Shown here: in pieces, positions 54,201-63,862 of the stretch
Layout of the letters: each line of letters begins with the position of its first letter
Position numbering within the stretch: the stretch's first letter is position 1
DNA from: an uncultured Bacilli bacterium
Lineage (GTDB): Bacteria; Bacillota_I; Bacilli_A; RF39; UBA660
Direction: 5' to 3'
Assembly (NCBI GenBank): GCA_934167485.1
Contig: CAKPKL010000007.1
Span: 1-64,000 of the forward strand
Length of the DNA stretch: 64,000 nucleotides
Translations under genes and position numbers: made by a program
The notes under the pieces: model-generated
What the model was told of the DNA's origin: nothing
What the model saw: the letters and a program-made list of their open reading frames with translations, nothing else
The model's database searches: none

Positions 54201-55076
54201 ATGGGAGTAGAAGATAAATTAATTGATTTACATACACATACTTGTTATTCTGATGGTGAATTGAGTCCTTATGATTTAATAAGTAAAGCTATAGATAGTA
54301 ATATAGGTGTTATAGCAATTACAGATCACGATACAATAGAAGGATTAAAAGTATTAAAAAATGATATAAAAGCACAACAATTAATAAAGAACAATATTAG
54401 GTTAATAAATGGAATAGAACTTTCAGCAAAGTTTTCAATAGGTAAAATGCATATATTAGGTTTAGGAATAGATATAACTAATAAAAAACTAAATGAAAAA
54501 ATGATTGAGTTAAAAAATAATAGTTTACAATCAGTATTATCGATAATGGAACAAATAAAAAGAGATTATAATATTGTATTTGGATATGAAGATATAAAAA
54601 ATATGATTTGTTCTAATCATAACTTGGGTAGACCAGATTTAGCTAAATTATGTGTTAAATATGGATATGCGACAAGCATCAAGGATGCATTTGATAAATA
54701 TCTAATAGATGCACATAATAAGATAACTAAATTTCGTAAAGGAATAGATTATGAGGAATGTATAGATATAATAAAAGGTAGTGGGGGAGTACCAGTTTTA
54801 GCGCATCCTAAATCATTAAATTTAACAGAAAAAGAATTTTTATTACAATTAAAAAGAATGATTAATTATGGTTTAGAAGGTATAGAGGTATATCATTCTA
54901 GTTTTTCTTGTGATGATATTTTATATTATAAAGATATAGCTAAGACTTATAACTTATTAGAAAGTTGTGGCAGTGATTATCATGGCATGACAGTTAAACC
55001 TAATATAGAATTAGGGACTGGTAAGAATAATAACATAAAAATAAAAAAATTAGAAATATTAAATAAAATAAAATAA
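54201..55076 (+). CDS. PHP-domain phosphoesterase (TrpH/YciV type)
   Basis: 291 residues from ATG 54201 with GGAGG upstream. Metal ligands: DLHTHTCYSDG, ITDHDT, NGIELSA, VLAHPKS and CGSDYHG. These match the PHP family whose characterised members remove nucleotides from oligonucleotides or 3',5'-bisphosphates. Start and stop are clear; single-gene unit. Confidence 0.9.
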   Translation: MGVEDKLIDLHTHTCYSDGELSPYDLISKAIDSNIGVIAITDHDTIEGLKVLKNDIKAQQLIKNNIRLINGIELSAKFSIGKMHILGLGIDITNKKLNEKMIELKNNSLQSVLSIMEQIKRDYNIVFGYEDIKNMICSNHNLGRPDLAKLCVKYGYATSIKDAFDKYLIDAHNKITKFRKGIDYEECIDIIKGSGGVPVLAHPKSLNLTEKEFLLQLKRMINYGLEGIEVYHSSFSCDDILYYKDIAKTYNLLESCGSDYHGMTVKPNIELGTGKNNNIKIKKLEILNKIK

Positions 55077-55079
55077 AAT

Positions 55080-55110
55080 AAAAAGTTTTAACTGAATGCT
55101 AAAACTTTTT
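55080..55110. terminator. bidirectional terminator
   Basis: AAAAAGTTTTA / TAAAACTTTTT between convergent genes. Confidence 0.85.
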
Positions 55111-55475
55111 TATTTATCTAAATTAAGTTTAAGTGCTAACTGCTTTATGTTTTCACCCGTTTTGTCTTTATCTTTTATCATTTTTAAGCTTTCAAGTAAA
55201 TCATTATCTAATAAATAATATAGTAAATCTGTTGGGATATTTAATCTATCTTTGCAAAAAGCATCCATTATTTCTTTTTGTTCTATTTCAGTTAATAATA
55301 TATTTTTAATAATTTTATTTATAACTGTCATTGTTACTTTTCTATTATTATTTTCTAAATCTGAAATATAAACAATACTAAGTTCAACTTTTGATGCAAA
55401 TTGTCTAACAGTTAAATTTCTAGTAGCTCTAATTCTTTTTAAAATTTGCCCAAATTCTAATTTTTCATTATTCAT
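55110..55475 (-). CDS. XRE-family transcriptional regulator
   Basis: 121 residues. The HTH_3 domain spans residues 8-60 (ILKRIRATRNLTVRQFASKV, ELSIVYISDLENNNRKVT), followed by a helical tail. ATG 55475 follows AAGGAAG. Its target is unknown; no clear inverted repeat is seen upstream. Confidence 0.85.
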   Translation of the reverse strand: MNNEKLEFGQILKRIRATRNLTVRQFASKVELSIVYISDLENNNRKVTMTVINKIIKNILLTEIEQKEIMDAFCKDRLNIPTDLLYYLLDNDLLESLKMIKDKDKTGENIKQLALKLNLDK

Positions 55476-55545
55476 ATTAAATCTTCCTTTTTGTTCTATA
55501 TTTTAACATTTATATGAGATTCTTTCAATATTTAATTAAAAAAAA

Positions 55546-55571
55546 TAAAAAGGAAGCAAGATATTTTGCTT
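55546..55571 (-). terminator. terminator of the sigma/anti-sigma remnant
   Basis: Minus strand GAAGCAA-aatatc-TTGCTTC followed by CTTTTT. Confidence 0.75.
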
Positions 55572-55579
55572 CATAAACT

Positions 55580-55996
55580 TTAATTTATTATAGATTTTAT
55601 TAAATTTACAAATTCATTATTTGTTAAATCGGTTGCTTCAATAAAAAATTTATAATTATTATTTTCGAAAAATGCTTGTTTTTCATTTGTATTATCAACA
55701 CTAAATAATAGAATTTCTTTATCATTTATAATTGATGATTTAAATTCATTTTTATCTGGTAATAAACAACTTAATATATATTCTTCTTTAGTAAATGTAA
55801 TTTCAATATGCTTTGTAGTTTCTTCATTTGTGCTATAAATAAGTACATATTGCCATAATTTAGAATAATTTGTATCATTTATATTTTCTTTCTCATATAT
55901 TTCAAAAGATCTTTCTAATATATAATTTTTTGGGATACTTAGATTATTAACAAATTTAAATTCAATTGTTAAATCTTTATCAACAAGCTTTACCAC
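55580..55996 (-). pseudogene. anti-sigma-factor-like C-terminal domain, probably truncated
   Basis: 138 residues without the N-terminal and membrane parts expected of the family. The sequence ends TNNEFVNLIKSIIN, reminiscent of DUF4367 domains at the outer end of anti-sigma factors. The only start is GTG 55996, with stops just before it. Its position directly after a sigma-factor remnant supports the assignment. Confidence 0.45.
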
Positions 55997-56014
55997 CTAT
56001 ATCTAAATTTTGTT

Positions 56015-56212
56015 TTAAATTACCATTATTAATGATAATATTGTCATCTTTTTTACATAAGATTCGCTTATTTTTAATTCTTGTGATATGTATTTTATTT
56101 TAAGTCCTAATACATAATATAAATAAAATATTTTAGGTATATTTTGATTCTTTTTAGATTTTATGTATTTCCAAATTAAATCATATTCTTCATCTTTAAT
56201 AATTAAATTTCT
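56015..56212 (-). pseudogene. ECF sigma factor, region 4 remnant
   Basis: The minus strand encodes IPKIFYLYYVLGLKIKYISQ then ELKISESYVKK, the helix-turn-helix of sigma region 4; region 2 is missing and the frame is lost after KK. Together with 55580-55996 it looks like a decayed sigma/anti-sigma pair. Confidence 0.6.
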
Positions 56213-56282
56213 AATATAATTTTATCATATATTTATTTTATAATAACAAAAAAACTAACATTGTTGTTAGTTATTCTCAATT

Positions 56283-56356
56283 TGGAGGGCCTAGTCGGAT
56301 TTGAACCAACGATCAGGGAGTTGCAGTCCCATGCCTTACCACTTGGCTATAGACCC
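56283..56356 (-). tRNA. trnC: tRNA-Cys (GCA)
   Basis: Minus-strand cloverleaf of 74 bases: acceptor GGGTCTA, anticodon loop CTGCAAC with anticodon GCA, T-loop GGTTCAAATCC, encoded CCA at 56285-56283. Confidence 0.95.
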
Positions 56357-56478
56357 AAAAATTAATTACATACATAATATTACACTAAATAAATTATTTT
56401 GTCAATTAATTAATATATTTATAGTAAAATTTATGAAAAAAATATAAAAATATGATTATGTTTTTTTTGTGAAAGTTA

Positions 56479-56507
56479 TTGACAAAAATTTTAAATTACT
56501 ATATATA
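56479..56507 (+). promoter_or_regulatory. promoter of the ABC exporter operon
   Basis: TTGACA (56479-56484), 17 bases, TATATA (56502-56507), leaving a leader of about 60 bases. A second TATAAT lies at 56553. Confidence 0.6.
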
Positions 56508-56572
56508 TAAATAAGTGCTTACATAAAAATAATTTTTTTTTAATGTTTGTATATAATATATGAGGTGATAAA

Positions 56573-58336
56573 ATGTTTAAAGTTTTAGGCAATTTAAAGA
56601 AAAAAGATATAATGTTTATATTTTTGAGCTTTTTACTTGTTGTTGTTCAAGTATGGTTGGAGTTAAAAATACCAGATTATATGAGTTCAATTACTAAGTT
56701 AATTCAAATGGATGGAAATAATATTGGTGATATATTACTTCAAGGTGGATATATGTTATTATGTGCTTTAGGTAGTTTAGTAGCTGCTATAATTGTTGGA
56801 TATGCATCAGCACATGTGGCTGCTAATGAATCATTAGAACTTAGAGGTAAGATATTTAAAAAGGTTGGAGAATTTAGTAACGAAGAAGTTAAAAAGTTTT
56901 CAACTAGTAGTTTAATTACTCGTACTACTAATGATGTTACTCAAATTGAAATGTTTATATCTATGGGATTACAAATGATTTTTAGAGCTCCTATTATGGC
57001 TATTTGGGCTATAACAAAGATAATTAATAAAAGTGTTGAATGGAGTGCACTTACAGGTGGTTGTGTAGTTTTACTTTTAGCAACCATTATTACGCTTATG
57101 ATAATTGTTATACCTAGATTTGAAATAGTACAAAAATTAATTGATAAAATAAATGGAGTTACTAGAGAAAATCTAACAGGTATAAGAGTTATACGTGCTT
57201 TTAATGCTGAGGATTATCAAGAAAAAAGATTTGGTAAAGTAAATGATGATTTAACAAAAAATCAAATGTTTAATCAAAAGTGCTTTGCTATACTTAATCC
57301 TATTATGAATATAGTTATGCATTTTTTGACACTTGGTATTTATTTTATTGGGGCATATTTAATAACAAGTGCAACAATATCAGGTAAAATAGAGTTATTC
57401 AGTAATATGATAGTATTTACAAGCTATGGAATGCAAGTTATTATGTCTTTCTTAATGCTTGCTATGATATTTATGATATGGCCAAGAGCAAGTGTATCTG
57501 CTCGTCGTATAAATGAAGTGTTAGATGAGAAGGTATCTATTAAGGATGGTAATTTAAATACAAATGATTGTAAAGAAATAGGTACTGTTGAATTTAGAGA
57601 TGTTTCATTTAAATATCCAGATGCTGATGAATATTTACTTAAAAATATTTCATTTAAAGTAAACAAAGGAGAAACTATAGCTTTTATAGGTTCAACTGGT
57701 TCAGGTAAGAGTACTCTTATTAATTTAGTACCAAGATTTTATGATGCTACTGATGGTGAAGTATTAATTGATGGTATAAATGTAAAGGATTATACATTAG
57801 AAGATTTACATAATAAATTAGGTTATGTTCCACAAAAAGCAGTTTTGTTTACAGGAACTGTTAATTCTAATGTTGCATATGGAGATAGTGGGAGAGAAAA
57901 TATTTCTAAAGATAAAATAAAAGAGGCAATTAAAGTTGCTCAAGGCGAAGATTTTGTTCTTAAAATGAATAAAAAATATGAATCACATATAGCTCGTGGT
58001 GGTACTAATGTATCTGGTGGTCAAAAACAAAGACTTGCAATAGCAAGGGCAATAGCAAGAGATCCAGAAATTTATATTTTCGATGATTCATTTTCAGCTC
58101 TTGATTATAAAACCGATTCTATTCTTAGAAAAGAATTAAAAAAATATACTAAGGATGCTACAAGTATGATAGTAGCGCAAAGAATAGGTACTATAATTAA
58201 TGCAGATAAGATAGTAGTTCTTGATAAGGGAGAATGTGTTGGAATAGGTACACATAAGGAATTGTTAAAAAAATGTAAAGTGTATAAAGAAATTGCTTTA
58301 TCACAACTTTCAAAGGAGGAGTTAGAAAATGCCTAG
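56573..58336 (+). CDS. ABC multidrug exporter half-transporter, degenerate-site subunit
   Basis: 587 residues: six membrane segments, then a nucleotide-binding domain with Walker A GSTGSGKST, signature VSGGQKQ and the Walker B-adjacent sequence IFDDSFSALD. The residue after the Walker B aspartate is Asp instead of the catalytic Glu. The partner overlaps by eight bases. Such pairs (BmrCD, LmrCD type) form heterodimers with one non-hydrolysing site. Substrate unknown. Confidence 0.93.
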   Translation: MFKVLGNLKKKDIMFIFLSFLLVVVQVWLELKIPDYMSSITKLIQMDGNNIGDILLQGGYMLLCALGSLVAAIIVGYASAHVAANESLELRGKIFKKVGEFSNEEVKKFSTSSLITRTTNDVTQIEMFISMGLQMIFRAPIMAIWAITKIINKSVEWSALTGGCVVLLLATIITLMIIVIPRFEIVQKLIDKINGVTRENLTGIRVIRAFNAEDYQEKRFGKVNDDLTKNQMFNQKCFAILNPIMNIVMHFLTLGIYFIGAYLITSATISGKIELFSNMIVFTSYGMQVIMSFLMLAMIFMIWPRASVSARRINEVLDEKVSIKDGNLNTNDCKEIGTVEFRDVSFKYPDADEYLLKNISFKVNKGETIAFIGSTGSGKSTLINLVPRFYDATDGEVLIDGINVKDYTLEDLHNKLGYVPQKAVLFTGTVNSNVAYGDSGRENISKDKIKEAIKVAQGEDFVLKMNKKYESHIARGGTNVSGGQKQRLAIARAIARDPEIYIFDDSFSALDYKTDSILRKELKKYTKDATSMIVAQRIGTIINADKIVVLDKGECVGIGTHKELLKKCKVYKEIALSQLSKEELENA

Positions 58337-60293
58337 AATGGGAGGACCGAGTGGAGCACCGGAAAAGTCTAGAGATTTTTCTGGCTCTATGAAAAGATTA
58401 ATTAAGGGATTAAATAATTGGAAAATTATTATGTATATAGCATTAATACTTGCTATGATAAGTGCCATTTTAGCGCTTATTTCACCAAATAAATTGTCAA
58501 CACTTACTGATGAAATAACTATTGAAATAAAACCTAATATAAGTGAAGATGTTATAAAAGATATAATGAAAGATCCTAAAATATCACAAAAAGACAAACA
58601 AGAATTAAATAAATTAATGGATGATTATAAAAATGGTAATACTGAAAATTTGTTTGAAAAAATAGATAATTTACCAGAATCAATTACTAAAAAAATAGAA
58701 CCTAAAATGAATATGAATAGAATTAAAAGTATAGCTTTATTACTTACAATATTATATATATTGAGTGCTTTATTTAATTATATAGAATCTTATTCAATGA
58801 CACATGTTTCTAATAGGTTTGCACAAGATTTAAGAGGTAAGATAAGTTCTAAAATAAATAAACTTCCACTTAAGTATTTTGATACTCATGAAACAGGAGA
58901 TGTTTTATCAAGAGTAACTAACGATGTTGATACAATATCACAAAACTTAAATAATAGTTTAGCTACATTAGTTACAAGTTTAACACTTTTTATAGGTTCA
59001 ATAATTATGATGTTTATAACTAATTGGATAATGGCAATAACAGCTATAATATCAAGTTTAATAGGATTTAGTTTAATAGCTATTATACTAAAAAAATCAC
59101 AAAAATATTTTACATTAAAACAAAAACAATTAGGGGATATTAATGGATATATAGAAGAAATGTATTCTGGATATAATGTAGTAAAAGCTTATAATGGAAA
59201 TAAATCTGCAAATATAGAATTTGATAAATTAAATAATAATTTATATGATTCTAATAAAAAGAGTGCTTTTTTATCTGGACTTATGCCACCAATAATGGGA
59301 TTTGTTGGAAATCTTGGATATGTAGCAGTATGTATAGTAGGAGCACTTCTAGTATCAAAAGGCTATATATCATTTGGAGTCATTGTAGCATTTATGATTT
59401 ATGTTAGATTGTTTACCAATCCATTATCACAAATTGCTCAAGCTATGACATCTCTTCAATCAGTAGCTGCTGCAAGTGAAAGAGTATTTGACTTCCTTGA
59501 TGAAGAAGAAATGAGTACACAAGAAAAACAAAAGAAACACATAGATAAATCTAAAGTAAAAGGTGAAATAGAATTTAAAAATGTTAATTTTGGATATAAT
59601 AAAGATAGAGTAATAATAAATGATTTTAGTGCGAAAGCAAAAAAAGGTCAAAAGATTGCTATAGTTGGACCTACAGGAGCAGGTAAAACTACTATGGTAA
59701 ATTTACTTATGAAATTTTATGAAATTAATAAAGGGGATATTTTAATTGATGGAGTATCAATACATGATTTAACTCGTGAAAATATACATGATTTATTTGT
59801 AATGGTATTGCAAGATACTTGGTTATTTGAAGGTACTGTTAGAGATAATATTAAATTTAATAAAAAAGATGTAACTGATGAACAAATATGGGAAGTATGT
59901 AGAATTGTTGGAGTGGACCATTTTATTAAAACATTGCCAGGTGGATTAGATGCAGTTTTAAATGATAATGAATCAATAAGTCAAGGACAAAAACAATTAA
60001 TTACAATAGCACGTGGAATGATAGAGGATGCACCTTTCTTAATACTTGATGAGGCAACTTCTAATGTAGATACAAGAACTGAAGAATTAGTAAGTAAAGC
60101 TATGGATAAATTAACACATGGTAGAACTTCTTTTATAATTGCTCATAGATTATCTACAATTAAAAATGCAGATTTAATATTAGTTATGAAAGATGGAAAT
60201 ATAATAGAACAGGGTAACCATAAAGAATTGATGAGTAAAAAAGGTTTTTATGCTGATTTATACAATTCACAATTTGATACAATAATTGATTAA
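58329..60293 (+). CDS. ABC multidrug exporter half-transporter, catalytic-Glu subunit
   Basis: 654 residues. After a basic N-terminus and the first membrane segment there is an acidic extracytoplasmic insertion of about 75 residues (ITIEIKPNISEDVIKDIM onward). Walker A is GPTGAGKTT, the signature ISQGQKQ is non-canonical, and Walker B with the catalytic Glu is LILDEATSNVD. The complementary defects of the two subunits leave one full ATP site in the heterodimer. ATG 58329 follows GGAGGAG inside the upstream gene. Confidence 0.93.
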   Translation: MPRMGGPSGAPEKSRDFSGSMKRLIKGLNNWKIIMYIALILAMISAILALISPNKLSTLTDEITIEIKPNISEDVIKDIMKDPKISQKDKQELNKLMDDYKNGNTENLFEKIDNLPESITKKIEPKMNMNRIKSIALLLTILYILSALFNYIESYSMTHVSNRFAQDLRGKISSKINKLPLKYFDTHETGDVLSRVTNDVDTISQNLNNSLATLVTSLTLFIGSIIMMFITNWIMAITAIISSLIGFSLIAIILKKSQKYFTLKQKQLGDINGYIEEMYSGYNVVKAYNGNKSANIEFDKLNNNLYDSNKKSAFLSGLMPPIMGFVGNLGYVAVCIVGALLVSKGYISFGVIVAFMIYVRLFTNPLSQIAQAMTSLQSVAAASERVFDFLDEEEMSTQEKQKKHIDKSKVKGEIEFKNVNFGYNKDRVIINDFSAKAKKGQKIAIVGPTGAGKTTMVNLLMKFYEINKGDILIDGVSIHDLTRENIHDLFVMVLQDTWLFEGTVRDNIKFNKKDVTDEQIWEVCRIVGVDHFIKTLPGGLDAVLNDNESISQGQKQLITIARGMIEDAPFLILDEATSNVDTRTEELVSKAMDKLTHGRTSFIIAHRLSTIKNADLILVMKDGNIIEQGNHKELMSKKGFYADLYNSQFDTIID

Positions 60294-60314
60294 AAGGTAT
60301 TTACAAAACAAAAA

Positions 60315-60346
60315 AAATAGTGTATATTTTATATATCACTATTTCT
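60315..60346 (+). terminator. hairpin between the ABC operon and tRNA-Gly
   Basis: AAATAGTG…CACTATTT with further A-T pairs inside; a short T-tract follows. It probably ends the ABC transcript. Confidence 0.55.
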
Positions 60347-60347
60347 T

Positions 60348-60422
60348 GCAGGTGTAGTACAATGGTTAGTATATGGCCTTGCCAAGGCTAGGATGCCGGT
60401 TCGATCCCGGTCACTTGCTCCA
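60348..60422 (+). tRNA. trnG: tRNA-Gly (GCC)
   Basis: 75-base cloverleaf: acceptor GCAGGTG / CACTTGC, anticodon loop CTTGCCAA with GCC, T-loop GGTTCGATCCC, encoded CCA. Confidence 0.96.
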
Positions 60423-60695
60423 AATTTGATTAGAACATTGTAAAATGTTTTAATAAATGGTTTGATTTTTATAAAAATTGTATGTCAGACAATCAAAAAA
60501 AATTAAAACTTTCTAGATTAAGTGCTTTTAGCATTTTTTTTGTTAAATAATAATGTTGCATGATTGTATTTAAATTGATGTAACGTTATAGGTCTTAATA
60601 AGATAATTTATATTTTCCTTTATTATTATCTTTTAAATACTTCCATAATGGCTTATACTTGTTTATCTATACTCCCTGTGTAAATTATTATTTAT
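60423..60695. other. gene-free stretch after tRNA-Gly
   Basis: No gene seen. AGTGCTTTTAGCATT followed by eight T near 60521-60541 can act as a terminator for the tRNA transcript. Confidence 0.45.
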
Positions 60696-61697
60696 CTATT
60701 TTTTATTTTTATTTATCCACTCAACAGTATCTTTTATTGTCTCTTTTATTTTTCTGTTTTTAAAATTTAAATATTGTTTAGCTTTTTCATTACTAAAATT
60801 AGCATTAGAGGATAATGTATAAAGTGAATACTTTGTAAAAAGTGGAGTTTGTTTTTTTAAGTTATAATATATTTCAAATAAAGGCGCTATTAATTTTACA
60901 AGATTTATTGGTAATACTATTTTAATTTTTTTTCTTTTTTGTAGATTACAAATTAAATCACATAATTCTTTTATTGTTATATATCTATTAGATAAGATAT
61001 AACATTCACCTTTAGTACCATTTTTACAAGCACAAATAACACTATCTGTTACATCTCTAACATCAACAAAATCATATCCACCCTTTACACAAGCAAATAA
61101 TTTGCCACACATTACTTCTTTTACTAATTGTGTTAAGTGACTATTGCCAAAATCATTTGGACCTATAATTCCGGATGGATGAATAATACAAGCATCTAAA
61201 TCTTTATTTTTCACAGAATCTATTACATACTTTGCGGCTTCTGCCTTTGTTTTAGCATATAGTCCATGAACATTATCAGGATTAAAATTAGTTATTTCTT
61301 TTATTAAGCCATTATTAGGTTTTTCTGGGATTGCATGAACACTACTAATATATACAAGTTTTGCTTTTGATTCTAAAACTTTATCTACTATATTTTTAGT
61401 ACCATTTACATTAACATTATAAATAAGTGGGTTGTATTTTGATTTTATATATACAATTGCAGCACAATGAATTACAAATACCTCTTTTCCATTAGTATTT
61501 TCAAAAACAGATGATAAAGATTCTTTGATTGTTACATCACCGTAGTATATTTTACATTTCAAATTTTCTAGTGATTTTATAGAATCACCTTTTAACACAA
61601 AAGCTCTAATTTCATTGTCAACATCTCGTTCTAATTTTCTTATAATGTTATTACCTAAAAAGCCATTTGCTCCTGTTATTATATAAATCTTTTTCAT
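60696..61697 (-). CDS. NAD-dependent epimerase/dehydratase (extended SDR)
   Basis: 333 residues from ATG 61697 (MKKIYIITGANGFLG). Rossmann motif TGANGFLG, catalytic YAKTK near residue 147, ISSVHA near 118, and HPSGIIGPND as in dihydroflavonol-reductase-like proteins. Substrate not identifiable. Single gene, no neighbours on its strand. Confidence 0.88.
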   Translation of the reverse strand: MKKIYIITGANGFLGNNIIRKLERDVDNEIRAFVLKGDSIKSLENLKCKIYYGDVTIKESLSSVFENTNGKEVFVIHCAAIVYIKSKYNPLIYNVNVNGTKNIVDKVLESKAKLVYISSVHAIPEKPNNGLIKEITNFNPDNVHGLYAKTKAEAAKYVIDSVKNKDLDACIIHPSGIIGPNDFGNSHLTQLVKEVMCGKLFACVKGGYDFVDVRDVTDSVICACKNGTKGECYILSNRYITIKELCDLICNLQKRKKIKIVLPINLVKLIAPLFEIYYNLKKQTPLFTKYSLYTLSSNANFSNEKAKQYLNFKNRKIKETIKDTVEWINKNKK

Positions 61698-61742
61698 AAT
61701 ATTTGTCACCAACCACTTCACTCTAAAAATCAAATTAAAAAT

Positions 61743-62100
61743 TCCTTTTTTTTTATTATATCACAAAAATAAAAAAATGATTACTAAGGCGATCGAACAG
61801 AAAAAATTAATTTATTTTTCATTTTAATATATAATCATATTAAAAGTTTGTAAGATTTGTTTAAACCGCTCCAATGACGAATCTGTTCGAACTGTTTAGT
61901 TTGAACTTAACATATATATACCAATCGAAAGATTGATTTTTTTGCGCGTTTTTGTAAAAAAAATTACTTTATAAGTAGTTCTCTTTTATTTATGTGTTAT
62001 TTGATACAATTTAATGTGATAATTATTATGTTATTATTTAACTAAACTAACGGTCGAGTTAAAATTTTAAATTTATATGATATGTTTTAGGAATTTATAT
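61743..62100. other. non-coding region with one terminator-like hairpin
   Basis: No gene seen. CAATC-gaaa-GATTG followed by seven T (61922-61942) is a clean terminator with no recognised gene before it, so a small RNA ending here is possible. CCGCTCCA and TTCGAACT (61865-61890) recall a tRNA or tmRNA 3' end but do not fold as one. Confidence 0.45.
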
Positions 62101-62130
62101 GATATACTTATAATAGGAGGAGAGATTTGA

Positions 62131-63192
62131 GTGAAGAGTGTTAAAAAATGGATTGTAGTTTTAATATTAATTATATTGTTATTATTATTTTTTGTTTTGT
62201 ATTTATTGTTCGGTAGAGAAAAATCTTTTACTGTTACTTTTAATACAGATGGTGGTACAACAGTTTCATCTATTAAGGTAAAAGACGGAGAAATTCTTGA
62301 ACTTCCAAAAGAACCAAAGAAAGCTGGCTATATTTTTGCAGGTTGGATAGATAATAAAGATAATATAATTACTAAAGGTACAAAGTTTAAAGAAAATATT
62401 ACTTTGAAAGCAAAATGGATAGATAATAGTGTTGAAACTGTTAAGTTGTCTTTTGATACTGATGGTGGTAATGCAATAGATGATATTACTATGGAAAAAA
62501 ATAAAAAGATTTTATTACCAATTGATCCACAAAAAGATGGTTATATTTTTTATGGTTGGCTTAATGAAGATGGTAACCTTATTTTTAATGATATGATTAT
62601 TAATAGAGATATGAAATTAAAAACTTATTGGATTAAGAAAGGCGCTAAAACTATAACAATAAAAGTTGATATAGATGGTGAGAATGGTTTTAGAGATATA
62701 ACTGTTGAAAAAGGTAAAAAAATAGTATTACCAGTTATTCCAAAAAAAGATGGTTTTGTATTTAAAGGTTGGGTTGATGATTTAGGAAATACTATTACAA
62801 AAGATACTATAGTAAATGATAATATGACTATCAAGGTTATATGGATAGAGCCTTATACTTGCCCTCTTGATTGTACACCAACAGGTGATGGTAGTAAATG
62901 TACAAAAAAATTAACTACAGATATGGTTTTTGCAACTGTCTGTCCTAGTGGATATACAATGAGTAGTGGAAAATGTATTGGCTCTAGGTATTACGCTAAT
63001 AATGGAAATAATGGCTGGGAGTGCAACAACAGTAGTGATCGAATGTATGAAGAAGAGGATGGTGTTGGTGGAGCATTTATGTGGTGTGAACCAACTATAG
63101 ATTTAATAAGTAATAAGAGTTGTCCAAATGGTTATACTTTAAATGGAGATACATGTAAAAAAATAGAAACTCTAGATTGTAAGGCAAATTAA
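62131..63192 (+). CDS. surface protein with three InlB-type B-repeats
   Basis: 353 residues from GTG 62131 with AGGAGG upstream. An N-terminal membrane anchor (VVLILIILLLLFFVLYLLF), then three Listeria-Bacteroides (flg_new/InlB B) repeats of about 70 residues, each of the form FxTDGG…LPxxPxKxGYxFxGWxD…W. A cysteine-rich C-terminal domain with about a dozen Cys (YTCPLDCTPTGDGSKC to LDCKAN) follows, with repeated CPxGYT motifs. The anchor places it outside the membrane; an adhesive role is typical of the repeats. Confidence 0.85.
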   Translation: MKSVKKWIVVLILIILLLLFFVLYLLFGREKSFTVTFNTDGGTTVSSIKVKDGEILELPKEPKKAGYIFAGWIDNKDNIITKGTKFKENITLKAKWIDNSVETVKLSFDTDGGNAIDDITMEKNKKILLPIDPQKDGYIFYGWLNEDGNLIFNDMIINRDMKLKTYWIKKGAKTITIKVDIDGENGFRDITVEKGKKIVLPVIPKKDGFVFKGWVDDLGNTITKDTIVNDNMTIKVIWIEPYTCPLDCTPTGDGSKCTKKLTTDMVFATVCPSGYTMSSGKCIGSRYYANNGNNGWECNNSSDRMYEEEDGVGGAFMWCEPTIDLISNKSCPNGYTLNGDTCKKIETLDCKAN

Positions 63193-63198
63193 AAGTGA

Positions 63199-63222
63199 AG
63201 GATTGGTAAAACCAATCTTTTA
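63199..63222 (+). terminator. terminator of the InlB-repeat gene
   Basis: AGGATTGGT-aaa-ACCAATCTTTT stem-loop. Confidence 0.75.
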
Positions 63223-63276
63223 TTTAAATGTTTAATAAAGTATGTTATAATATTCATAAAAGATTTGGTGATGTTT

Positions 63277-63852
63277 ATGGATTATAATAAATTAATAGAG
63301 TATATTGAAGATAAAAGAATTGTAATAAATGATATTAATTATTATCATGCTTTTGATTATAATAAGCAAAATTTTTCTAGTATGATAATAAATGGAATAA
63401 AATCACCAATTTTGTTAAATAAAAAAGGAAATGGGCATAATGGAAAATTTTATGTTAGTTTATCAAAAAATGAAAATGTAAAATATTCGGTTAACAAAAT
63501 TTTAATATATCAACCAGCTTTTATAATAGATAATAATATAAAGGTAGTTAAATGTAAAAATTTTATAACGGATGATATTAAAAAATTGTCAATGTTTTCT
63601 AGAGTAAGTGAATTTGATGATGAATATCAAAAATTTTTAAAAGTACCAAAAAAATATATAGTAGGGATACGATATAATTTATATAAAATTTTAATTGAAT
63701 GTAGTACAACTGAAATTATTAAACAAAATTTATTAATTCTAAAACAGATAATAAATGATTTAAGAAAGTCTGGGGTTGATTTACCAATAATTGATTTATC
63801 TAATTCTACATTAATAAATCAAGAAAAGGTTTTAAGATTAAAAATAAAATAG
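63277..63852 (+). CDS. uncharacterised protein with NGIxS/FYVSLS motif
   Basis: 191 residues from ATG 63277 (GGTGATG upstream). YYHAFDYNKQNFSSMIINGI then GHNGKFYVSLSK (residues about 20-65) parallels the Y-x-H…FISVS region of the 1320-aa protein at 36876 and the general pattern of ADP-ribosyltransferase-like folds. This is a weak resemblance. No signal peptide. The DUF1697 gene follows after 10 bases. Confidence 0.65.
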   Translation: MDYNKLIEYIEDKRIVINDINYYHAFDYNKQNFSSMIINGIKSPILLNKKGNGHNGKFYVSLSKNENVKYSVNKILIYQPAFIIDNNIKVVKCKNFITDDIKKLSMFSRVSEFDDEYQKFLKVPKKYIVGIRYNLYKILIECSTTEIIKQNLLILKQIINDLRKSGVDLPIIDLSNSTLINQEKVLRLKIK

Positions 63853-63862
63853 GTGAGAATTT

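Noticed and set aside
61860..61945. CCGCTCCA…TTCGAACT resembles the tmRNA 3' end and its flank at 52848-52890, suggesting a tmRNA-type attachment site.
   Set aside because: Identity is limited to short AT-rich words and the tRNA-like T-arm half; no integrase or second repeat is nearby.
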